A stretch of DNA of 64,000 nt from Planctomycetota bacterium (GTDB lineage Bacteria; Planctomycetota; UBA1135; GCA-002686595). The notes under the pieces are model-generated. The model worked only from the letters and a program-made list of their open reading frames with translations, ran no database searches and was not told the origin of the DNA. The DNA is taken from contig JAKLKU010000010.1 in assembly GCA_023150475.1 (NCBI GenBank), positions 1 to 64,000 of the forward strand, in the 5' to 3' direction. Below, one piece after another: positions 8,626-16,842 of this stretch. The position numbers were made by a program, and so were the translations under genes. Numbering within the stretch: position 1 is the stretch's first letter; each line of letters starts with the position of its first letter.

Positions 8626-11600
8626 ATGCGACACCTGCGCACGGGATCCTCGGCGATGCGACGTTCGGCGCTTTGGAGCCTCGCGCTTGGCGTGGGGCTC
8701 GCTGGCTTCGCTCCGTGGTCGCTCGCGCGCGCCCAAGGCGACGATCGCGACGTCAAGAGCTTCTCGTTGCCGGAGACCGCGTCCGCGAAGCAGCTCTTCG
8801 ATCGGGCACGCGAGCACGCCGACGCAGGCCGCTTCGGCGACGCGATCTCGGGGTTCCAGGAGCTCGTCGAGCTGCACCGCGGCGCCGTGCTCGGCGCCGA
8901 GCGCCGCGATCCGCGCGGACGCCACTCGCAACAGGACTTCCACACCGGCGTCGTCGCGCGCGTGACCGAACTCATGATCGGTCTCCCGGAGGAGGCTCGT
9001 CGGATCTACCGCGAACGTTTCGGCTCCATCGCCGCCGGAGAATTCGAACGCGCGCGCCGTGCGGGCGACGCCCGCGCGCTCGCCGAGCTCGCGCGGCGTT
9101 GGCCGATCACGGTCGCGGCGGAGCATGCGTGGGTCGCACTCGGCGACCTCGAGTTCGAACGCGGCAACGTCGACGCGGCATGGCTCGCGTGGCGCCGCGC
9201 GGACGAACTCTCACGCGCTCTCGGCGACACGCTCGAGCTCGGTGCGACGCGCACCGCGTTCTTCGACGCGGAGAGCGACGCAGCCCGTTCGCTCTCGCGA
9301 CCGTCCGCCGGCGCGCTCGTGCTCGACGACGGCGAGCGAGCGCACGACGGACTGCCTGAACTCGGGCCGCTGCCCGGCGAAGAGTGCCACGTCTGGAAAC
9401 GCAAGCTCGTCGAGGACGATGCGAGCGTCGCCGTGTCGCTGCGGTACACGCAATCCGCGCCCGTGATGACGCCGGTGCTGGTCGGCGATCGAGTGCTCGT
9501 CTCGACGCCGCTGCGTTTGATCGCCTACAACGCCTACTCCGGCCATCGTGAGTGGCGCTCGGAAGAACACCCCGGCTGGAAGGAAGTCGACGCGGGCCGC
9601 GTGCGCCCGGACGACACCGACCGGCCGCTGCAGCGCTCCGACTTCTTCCAAGGCATCAACGGCGACGCGTTGATGCTCGCGCCGACCGCGTGGGGCAACG
9701 TCGCCGTCGCGGCGCTGCAGATCCCCTACACGACGCTGCGCAACGATCGCTACCAGAACATCCAGATCACGACGATCACGCCCGAGCGTCGGCTCTTCGG
9801 CTTCGATCTCGCGACGGGCGACTTGCTCTGGAGCCACTTGCCTCCGCCGCTCTGGGACGGCGAATCGGGCTCGTTCTCCGAGCGCATGCGCGTCGCCGGA
9901 CCGCCGGTCGCGTGGCAAGGCCGCGTGTTCGCGCCGTTCTATCGGATGCAGGGCCGCGTCGAGTTCCACGTCGGTTGCTTCGACCTCTACACCGGCGCGC
10001 TCTACTGGTCGACGCAACTGATCTCCGGCCAAGTCGAGCTCAACATGTTCGGCCGCCAGAGCCACGAGCTCGCGACGCCGCCGCTCCTGATCCACGACGG
10101 CCGCGTGATCGCGCAGACGCAACTCGGGGCGCTCGCGGCGATCGACGCGTTCTCCGGCGACATCGTGTGGGAGTCGCTCTACGAGCAGATCCCGTTGCCG
10201 CAGGCGCAAGGCTATCAGTCGGGGCAACGCGACGAAGTCTGGCTCGCGTCGCCCGCGGTCGTCGCGGACGGCGTCGTGGTCGCGGCGCCGCTCGATTGCG
10301 ACGATCTGATCGGCGTCGACGCCGAACACGGCACGTTGCTTTGGTCGAAGCCGCACTCGCGCCTCGCCTCGCGGATCACTTCGCGGCTCGCGCTGCTCGG
10401 CGCGGACGAACGTTCGGTGGTGCTCGGCTCTGCGGCGCAAGTGCTCCAGATCGCGAGCCGCGCGGGCTTGTCGGCGTCGCAAGGGCCGACCGACCTCACG
10501 TGGAGCGAACGTGCGCTCGGCGACGGCTTCCTCGGACCGGAGAACCAACCGCGGCCGCTGCTCGTCGGCGAGCACGTCGTCGTGCCGAGTTCGTCGAAGC
10601 GCTGGGTCCTGCCGCGGGCGAACCTGCGCACGCCGGACGCGAAGTTGACGGCGGCGTGGCCCTCCGATGCGGCGCCCGGCAACCTCGCCGCGGGCCCCGG
10701 CGTGCTGTACTCGCTCTCGTCGAACACCGGGGGCGCGACGTTGGTCGGCATGTGCGACTGGACGAGCCTCGAGGAGCGCCTGCAACGCGACTTCGAGCGC
10801 GCCCCCGAAAACGTCGACATGGCGTGCGCGTGGGCGGACTTCCTCGAGAGCCGCGCGAACCTCGAGCTCCGTGAGGGCCGCACCGCCAAAGCGCTCGGCT
10901 ACTTCGCCCGGCTCTCGGCGGCGCTCGAACCGCTGGTCGACGTCGAAGCTCCGGCGCAGCGGCCCGACGTCGCCCGTCGGTTGCACTCAGGCCTGCTCGG
11001 CGAAGCGCGTGCGCTCGCGGATCTCGCCGACGTGCGCGGCGCCACCGAACGCCTCGAACGCTCGCGCGCGCTCGCACTCGACTCGAAAGCGCTGCGCGAC
11101 ACGCTCTACGAGCTCGCGCTGCTCGCCCGCGGCCGCGATGGGGCGCGCTACCGGAGTTTGCTCGGCGAACTCGACGATTCCTCCGCGGCGCTCGCGTTGC
11201 CTGGCGCGGGCAACGACTCGGGCGCGACGGAACGTGTCGAACCGGTCGGTCTCTGGGTGCAGCGCGAACTCGCGGCGCTCGGCCACACCGAAGGCGCGAT
11301 CGGGCCGGAGCTCGAAGCGTTGCACACCTTGCTCGAGCGCTACGGCGACGTCCCGCTCGCGCACGCCGCCGACGCGAATGCGAACACGGCGACGCGCGAA
11401 GCCGCTGACCGCTACGGCGCGCAACACGTCTCCGCGCGCATCCGCGAGATGGTCGGCCGCAATCCGCCGCCCGAGTACGCGGCGTACGAAGCACGCGCGA
11501 CCGAGCTCCTTGACGCCGGCATCGCGGCGCACGACCTGCGGCTCTTGATGCGCATCCGGGTCCTCTTCCCCCACTCGCAGGCCGCCGCGCGCGCGATCGA

Positions 11601-13230
11601 AGCCGCGCTTTCGGTCGCCCGCGACGAACAACGCCTCGACCTGTACGCCGAGGAGCTCGGCAACTCGCTCGGCGACTCGTGGTCGTTCGCCCGCGCCAAC
11701 GCGACCGAGCTCGCGCGCCTCGCGGACTTCGCCCACCTCGCGTGCAAGGTCGGCGAACGTGGACTCGGCACGGCGCTCTACGCGCGTCTTGCGACCATCG
11801 CGCCCGACCTGCGGGTCGCACCGCCGTCGCCGCTCGTCGGCACCGACCTCGCCGCGTCCGAAGTCGCGCGCGCCTTGCTCGGCGAGCCGCGCCCGGCCGC
11901 GGCGGCCGAAGCGAACTTCGACGACACGATCCGGCCGCGCGGTGCCCGTTCGGCGGGCGCGTGGGACCTGCTCGGCTACCTGCCGCTCGCGCCGGACGCG
12001 CCGCTCGACGCGCCGCGCCATCTCGTCGCGTCGACGCGTGGTTGGCTCGACGTCTGGCGTGCCGGTTCGCCGCCCGAGCGCATCTTCCGTCACCGCCTCG
12101 GCGACGGCGAGGATCCCGAAGTGCGGCCGAATCGTGTCGTGCTCGGGGCCGACCGCATCGTGATCGGACTCGCCGACGAAGTGGTCGCGATCGACGTCAC
12201 CGAGCCCGCGCGCGCCTGGGGCGCGAGCGTGATCGGCGAGTCGGTCGAAGCGCTCGACGGCTCCGACGGCGTGATCGTCGCGGCGTTCGTGGAGCGCGGA
12301 CGCGACGTCACGCTGCGCGCGTACTCCATGGAGCTCGGCGCCGAGCTCTGGGAGCGCAACGTCGGCGCCGACGTTTCGTTGCCGCCGGTGATCGGCGACG
12401 GTCGGCTCGTGCTCCTGCCGCGTGGCCGCGGCGTGCGGTCGGCGCAGATCTTCGACCTCTTCACCGGCCAACGCAGCGCGAAGTTCGAACTCGACGCCGA
12501 CGGTTGGGAGCAGGACGGACGGGCTGCGTGGATCGAACGTGGCAAGGTCATCCTGCCCGCGTTCCGCCGCAACGCGCGCTCGGCGCCGGAGATGCTGCGT
12601 GCGTTCGACCTCGAAAGCGGCGCGAAGGCCTGGTCCGTGCCGGTCGAGAGCGGTCGCGAGCTCGAAAGCGTCCTGCGCAGCGAAGGCCGCTCCTACCTCG
12701 TGCTCGCCGGCGAAGCGAATGCCGGCCGCGTGCAGCTCGGCGGCTTCCTCGAATTGGACGCGACCCTCGGTGCGCTGCGTCCGTTGCAGAACGCGAAGCT
12801 CGCCGCCGGCGACGTCCTGATCGGCGTGCCGCGACTCGCGGTCGTCGAGCTCGACACGCCGTTCGTGTTCGTGCGCGGCGAAGCTCCCGGCGTGCGTGAG
12901 ACGCTGCTCCGGGCGATCCACTTGCCGTACGGCGAGCGCTGGTCCACGCGCCTCTCGGTGCCGGTCGACGCGCTCTACAATGGCTCCATGCCGCGGCCGG
13001 TGGTTTCGCAGTCGACCGTCGCCGTCGTGTACGGCGAATACACGCGCAATCTGGACGGCGAACGCGATCGACGCACTTCGCTCGCGCTCTTCGACCGCGC
13101 GAGCGGTCAGCGCCGCGACTTGCGCACGCTCGAACGTGGACTCGGCAGTTCGGACATGATCTCGATGCTCGGCCTCGGCTCGGCGCTCTTCGTCGCGTCC
13201 GGAGGCGGAATGGACGTGTTCTCCAAATGA
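8626..13230 (+). CDS. Large secreted double PQQ-propeller protein with TPR-like middle
   Basis: A 1534-residue protein. The start chosen is the ATG at 8626, 11-12 nt after AGGAG; the ATG at 8656 is an alternative that gives a cleaner signal peptide (MRRSALWSLALGVGLAGF, cut after ARA). After the signal comes a helical repeat region to about residue 180, a first PQQ_2-type beta-propeller around 230-600 (FGFDLATGDLLW, VGCFDLYTGALYW, AAIDAFSGDIVW), a long helical TPR-like middle, and a second propeller from about 1110 to the end. The blade motif D-x-x-T/S-G-x-x-x-W is clear. It is probably periplasmic and a scaffold or sensor rather than an enzyme, since no dehydrogenase residues are evident. It is 15 bp after the VWA gene and overlaps the next gene by 4 bp. 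Confidence 0.85.
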   Translation: MRHLRTGSSAMRRSALWSLALGVGLAGFAPWSLARAQGDDRDVKSFSLPETASAKQLFDRAREHADAGRFGDAISGFQELVELHRGAVLGAERRDPRGRHSQQDFHTGVVARVTELMIGLPEEARRIYRERFGSIAAGEFERARRAGDARALAELARRWPITVAAEHAWVALGDLEFERGNVDAAWLAWRRADELSRALGDTLELGATRTAFFDAESDAARSLSRPSAGALVLDDGERAHDGLPELGPLPGEECHVWKRKLVEDDASVAVSLRYTQSAPVMTPVLVGDRVLVSTPLRLIAYNAYSGHREWRSEEHPGWKEVDAGRVRPDDTDRPLQRSDFFQGINGDALMLAPTAWGNVAVAALQIPYTTLRNDRYQNIQITTITPERRLFGFDLATGDLLWSHLPPPLWDGESGSFSERMRVAGPPVAWQGRVFAPFYRMQGRVEFHVGCFDLYTGALYWSTQLISGQVELNMFGRQSHELATPPLLIHDGRVIAQTQLGALAAIDAFSGDIVWESLYEQIPLPQAQGYQSGQRDEVWLASPAVVADGVVVAAPLDCDDLIGVDAEHGTLLWSKPHSRLASRITSRLALLGADERSVVLGSAAQVLQIASRAGLSASQGPTDLTWSERALGDGFLGPENQPRPLLVGEHVVVPSSSKRWVLPRANLRTPDAKLTAAWPSDAAPGNLAAGPGVLYSLSSNTGGATLVGMCDWTSLEERLQRDFERAPENVDMACAWADFLESRANLELREGRTAKALGYFARLSAALEPLVDVEAPAQRPDVARRLHSGLLGEARALADLADVRGATERLERSRALALDSKALRDTLYELALLARGRDGARYRSLLGELDDSSAALALPGAGNDSGATERVEPVGLWVQRELAALGHTEGAIGPELEALHTLLERYGDVPLAHAADANANTATREAADRYGAQHVSARIREMVGRNPPPEYAAYEARATELLDAGIAAHDLRLLMRIRVLFPHSQAAARAIEAALSVARDEQRLDLYAEELGNSLGDSWSFARANATELARLADFAHLACKVGERGLGTALYARLATIAPDLRVAPPSPLVGTDLAASEVARALLGEPRPAAAAEANFDDTIRPRGARSAGAWDLLGYLPLAPDAPLDAPRHLVASTRGWLDVWRAGSPPERIFRHRLGDGEDPEVRPNRVVLGADRIVIGLADEVVAIDVTEPARAWGASVIGESVEALDGSDGVIVAAFVERGRDVTLRAYSMELGAELWERNVGADVSLPPVIGDGRLVLLPRGRGVRSAQIFDLFTGQRSAKFELDADGWEQDGRAAWIERGKVILPAFRRNARSAPEMLRAFDLESGAKAWSVPVESGRELESVLRSEGRSYLVLAGEANAGRVQLGGFLELDATLGALRPLQNAKLAAGDVLIGVPRLAVVELDTPFVFVRGEAPGVRETLLRAIHLPYGERWSTRLSVPVDALYNGSMPRPVVSQSTVAVVYGEYTRNLDGERDRRTSLALFDRASGQRRDLRTLERGLGSSDMISMLGLGSALFVASGGGMDVFSK

Positions 13231-14381
13231 AGGACGCAGCGCTTCGACGGGTGTGCTGGCTCGGTCTGCTCCTCGGAGTCTCGTTGGGGTTCGCGCCCGC
13301 GGCGCGTGCCCAAGCGACGCTCGCCGGCGACATCGATCCGGTGGCGATCACCGAAGAGCAGATGCGCGCGGTCGAACACGGGCTCGCCTGGCTCGCCGCG
13401 AATCAGAACGACGACGGCAGTTGGAATGGCGACATCGGCTTCAAGCTGAACACCGGCTACTCCGCGACGTCGTACGACAAGCCGCACGTCGGCGTCACGG
13501 CGCTCGCTGGCATGGCGTTCCTCGCGGGTGGCCACTTGCCCGGCCGCGGACAGTACGGCCCGGTCGTCGAGAAAGCGTTGTCGTTCGTCCTCGGCTGCGT
13601 CCAGTCGGACGGCTACGTCACGCGCGGCGGCACGCGGATGTACAGCCACGCGATGTCGGCGCTCTTCCTCGCCGAGATCTACGGGATGACTCACAAAACC
13701 GAAGTGCGCGACAAGCTGCAGAAGTCGATCGACTTCATCGTCGCGTCGCAGAACGAAGAGGGCGCGTGGCGCTACGAGCCGTACGCGGCGGAAAGCGACA
13801 TGTCGATCGTCGTCTGCCAAGTCGTCGCCCTGCGCGCGGCACGCAACATCGGTCTGCGCGTGCCGAAGGCGGTCGTCGATCGCGCGGCGCGTTACGTCGT
13901 CGACTCCGCTGTGACGGAGAACAGCTTCTCGCGTTCGTACTTCGGTCAGACGGCGAGCTTCCGCGACGAGATCGGTTCGTTCCACTACCAGAAGCAGGAC
14001 GGTTCGCGCTCGTCGTTCCCGCTGACCGCGGCCGGCGTCACGGCATTGCACGGGCTCGGCATCTACTCCGACGACGCGATCGACGCCGGGATCTCGTACC
14101 TCCGACGCAACCTCCACGAGTTCAACCGGCAGAACGGCTACAACCGCCGCGGCCACTACTTCTTCTGGTACGGCCACTACTACGGCGTCCAAGCGATGTA
14201 CACCGCCGGCGGCGAAGTGTGGGAGTCGTACTACAGCGTCGTGCGCGACGAGATCCTGCGCATGCAGGAACCGAACGGCGCGTTCCCGAACGACGTCGGT
14301 CCCGGCCGCGCTTTCGGCACGGCGATGGGCGTCTTGATCCTCGAGATCCCGTTCCGGTTCCTGCCGATCTTCCAACGCTGA
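13227..14381 (+). CDS. Secreted squalene-cyclase/prenyltransferase-fold repeat protein
   Basis: A 384-residue protein starting at an ATG that overlaps the previous stop (ATGA). It has a signal peptide of about 28 residues ending ARAQA, then alpha-alpha toroid repeats with QW-like motifs: QNDDGSW (60-66), SQNEEGAWRYE and MQEPNGAFPND. The fold is that of prenyltransferase and squalene-oxidase repeat proteins. The acidic DxDD motif of squalene-hopene cyclases is absent and the protein is exported, so it is unlikely to make hopanoids. The C-terminus FRFLPIFQR closely resembles GQLPFYQR of the paralogue at 20633-22021. Planctomycetes carry many such secreted toroids next to VWA operons; their substrate is unknown. 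Confidence 0.87.
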   Translation: MKDAALRRVCWLGLLLGVSLGFAPAARAQATLAGDIDPVAITEEQMRAVEHGLAWLAANQNDDGSWNGDIGFKLNTGYSATSYDKPHVGVTALAGMAFLAGGHLPGRGQYGPVVEKALSFVLGCVQSDGYVTRGGTRMYSHAMSALFLAEIYGMTHKTEVRDKLQKSIDFIVASQNEEGAWRYEPYAAESDMSIVVCQVVALRAARNIGLRVPKAVVDRAARYVVDSAVTENSFSRSYFGQTASFRDEIGSFHYQKQDGSRSSFPLTAAGVTALHGLGIYSDDAIDAGISYLRRNLHEFNRQNGYNRRGHYFFWYGHYYGVQAMYTAGGEVWESYYSVVRDEILRMQEPNGAFPNDVGPGRAFGTAMGVLILEIPFRFLPIFQR

Positions 14382-14397
14382 CCGGCCACTCGAATCC

Positions 14398-16839
14398 ATG
14401 AGCGCCCGCCCCCCGACCGATCCGCACGCCCGTCTCGACGCGACGCCCGCGCTCGAGCGCGTGCTCTCGCGCGTCGGTCATGCGCTCTCGACGACGATCG
14501 CGGTGCACGGGCTCGCGACGGTGGTCGCGCTGACCCTCGCGTGGATCGGTTGGTGCTGGTTCGCCGACTTCGTGCTGCGCGTGCCGTACGCGGTGCGCGT
14601 CGTGCACCTCGTCGCCGCGATCGTGGTGCCGTGTCTGGCGGCGTGGCATTTCGTGGTCCGGCCGTGGAAGCGGCGGCCGGAACGCGCCGGCCTCGCGATG
14701 CTCGTCGAACGTTCGGAGCGATCGCTCGGCGAGCTCTTCGTGTCCGCGGTCGAACTCCAACGCTCGTCGCGACCCTCCGGCGACCCCGAGCGCATACGTG
14801 AAGTGCTCGCCGACGCCGAACGCCGCGCCAGCGCGCTCGCTCTGTCGCCCGAACTCGCCCGAGTCGTCGATCGCCGCCCCGCGCTCGTGCGCGGCGGACT
14901 CGCGGCGCTCTGTGTCGTGCTCGGCGTCTTCGCGGCGACACGGTCCGTCGAACACACGCGCATCTTCTTCGCTCGCCTCGCGGGCGGGACGACGGCGTGG
15001 CCGCAGCGCACGCACCTCTTCGTCTCGATCCCGGTCGCGCCCGAACGCGCGAACGTCACCGTCGCCGCGACCGAAATCGCCGTCCGCGTCGCGCGCGGCG
15101 TCGATCTGCCGGTGCTCGTCCGCGCGGAAGGCGTCGTGCCCGAGGAAGTCGTGCTCGCGCTCTCGGGCGGCGAGGAGATCGCGCTTTCCGAAAGCAGCGA
15201 CGGCGAGTTCCGCGCCGTGTTGCGCGCGCTCCAAGAGGACTTCTCGTTCCACGTCGCGGGCGGCGACGATCCGCACGGTGACAAGACGGTGTCGGTGACG
15301 GTGCTCGAACCGCCCGACCTCGCGGGGCTCGCGATCCGCATCGTGCCGCCCGCGTACACCGGCCTGCCGGAACGGCTCGAACGCGACCACGACGTACGCG
15401 TGCCGGCAGGTTCGAAGCTCGCGATCACGATCCTCCCCTACCCGGCCGACGCGCGCGGCGAAGCGCGGATCCTGCCCGAGGATCGCGCGCTCGAGCTCGT
15501 GCCCGTGCCGTTCCCGACGACCGACGAACCTGGCGGACCGACCGAACCGGGCCTCGGCTTCGAACTCGTCGCGGAACGCTCGCTGCGCTATCGCTTCCGG
15601 TTGACGGATTCGACCGGGCTCGAGAATCCCGATCCCGGCCTCTTCGCCGTCGAAGTCGCGGAAGACCGCCCGCCGGAAGTCGAGTGGATCTTCCCCGGCC
15701 GCAGCGACTTCGAGACCGTGCGCACCGGCGAGTTGCGGATCGTCGCTCGCGCGGAAGACGACTTCGGGTTGCGCTCGCTCGCGTGGCGCGCGACCCGCTC
15801 CACGCTCGGGGCGAACGCACCGGCCACAGCCTCGCCCGGAGAGTCGCACGGAGCCCCGAACGCCGACTCGACCGGCGTCACGGATGGCTCCGTCGGTGCC
15901 GAACTCGAGCGCCTCGTGGCACCGCCGCGCGGCGCGAACTCGGGCGCCACGTCGCCCCGGCGCGAAGCAGCGCTCGGCACGGCGAGACTCGCGGCGAAAG
16001 CGCTCGTGCCGGCCGGCGTGGAACTCGTCGATGGTGAACAGCTCGTGCTCGTCGTCACGGCCGCCGACGATCGGCCCGACACTGGGACCGAAGCCGACGA
16101 GAAGCGTTGGGCGAAGTCGGCGGCGTTGCGCGTGCGCATCATCACCGACGAGGAGTTCCTCCGCCGCTTGCAGGATCGGCTGTCGCGCGTGCGCGTACAG
16201 GTCGGCGAGCTCGAAGAACTGGCGCGAGCGAAACAGAAGCGAGTCAGCGAACTCGTCGCCGCGCTCGAGAGCGACGCACCGGGCAGCGCGGCGAGCGCCG
16301 GTGAACTCGCCGCGCTGTTGAGCGGCGTGCGGCGCGTGCAAGTCGACGCGGAAGGCGTGACGCGCGAACTCGCGGCGATCACCGAAGGCGTGCTCTACGC
16401 GCGGCTCGAAGAGTCCGCGGGCGCGCTGCTCGAGCTGCTCGACGCCGCCAACGCACGAGCGACGTCTCGCGAGTTCCGCGCCGAAGTGTGGCGCGACCTG
16501 CGAGTGGCGCTCGGCGACGGCCGCGCCGGCGCAGCGAACGGCCTCGCGCCGGCGCTGGTCGGCTTGGTCGACGCCGCGCGCGAGATCAGCCACGTCGACT
16601 TCACGACGGCGGCGAGCCGCGCCGAAACGGCGAGCGAGGCCGTCGACCTCGGCGAAGTGCATGCCGCGTTGCTCGAATGCGCGACGGCGCAGGCGAACGG
16701 GCAAGCGCACATCGAAGAGCTGCTCGCGCGGCTCGTCGAGTGGGACGACTTCCAATCGGTGGTCTCGTTGGCCCGCGAGATCCTCGCGCGGCAGAAATCG
16801 CTGCTCGACCGCACGCGTTCGAGCGCGCAGGAGAAATGA
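14398..16839 (+). CDS. DUF4175-like membrane protein
   Basis: An 813-residue protein with helices at about 33-56, 66-85 and 164-182. They are followed by a long region of beta-sandwich domains (VSVTVLEPPDLAGLAIRIV and similar) and a C-terminal coiled coil from about residue 580. The arrangement of N-terminal helices, extracytoplasmic Ig-like part and coiled-coil tail resembles DUF4175-type proteins of alphaproteobacteria and planctomycetes; the family has no established function. It sits 16 bp after the squalene-cyclase-fold gene and 3 bp before the coiled-coil gene, so these products probably work together at the envelope. The assignment is from architecture and context only, so it is tentative at family level but secure as a gene. 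Confidence 0.75.
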   Translation: MSARPPTDPHARLDATPALERVLSRVGHALSTTIAVHGLATVVALTLAWIGWCWFADFVLRVPYAVRVVHLVAAIVVPCLAAWHFVVRPWKRRPERAGLAMLVERSERSLGELFVSAVELQRSSRPSGDPERIREVLADAERRASALALSPELARVVDRRPALVRGGLAALCVVLGVFAATRSVEHTRIFFARLAGGTTAWPQRTHLFVSIPVAPERANVTVAATEIAVRVARGVDLPVLVRAEGVVPEEVVLALSGGEEIALSESSDGEFRAVLRALQEDFSFHVAGGDDPHGDKTVSVTVLEPPDLAGLAIRIVPPAYTGLPERLERDHDVRVPAGSKLAITILPYPADARGEARILPEDRALELVPVPFPTTDEPGGPTEPGLGFELVAERSLRYRFRLTDSTGLENPDPGLFAVEVAEDRPPEVEWIFPGRSDFETVRTGELRIVARAEDDFGLRSLAWRATRSTLGANAPATASPGESHGAPNADSTGVTDGSVGAELERLVAPPRGANSGATSPRREAALGTARLAAKALVPAGVELVDGEQLVLVVTAADDRPDTGTEADEKRWAKSAALRVRIITDEEFLRRLQDRLSRVRVQVGELEELARAKQKRVSELVAALESDAPGSAASAGELAALLSGVRRVQVDAEGVTRELAAITEGVLYARLEESAGALLELLDAANARATSREFRAEVWRDLRVALGDGRAGAANGLAPALVGLVDAAREISHVDFTTAASRAETASEAVDLGEVHAALLECATAQANGQAHIEELLARLVEWDDFQSVVSLAREILARQKSLLDRTRSSAQEK

Positions 16840-16842
16840 GCG

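Noticed and set aside
13227..14381. Hopanoid synthesis by a squalene-hopene cyclase
   Set aside because: No DxDD catalytic motif is visible, the protein is only about half the usual length, and it carries an export signal; only the toroid fold is shared.
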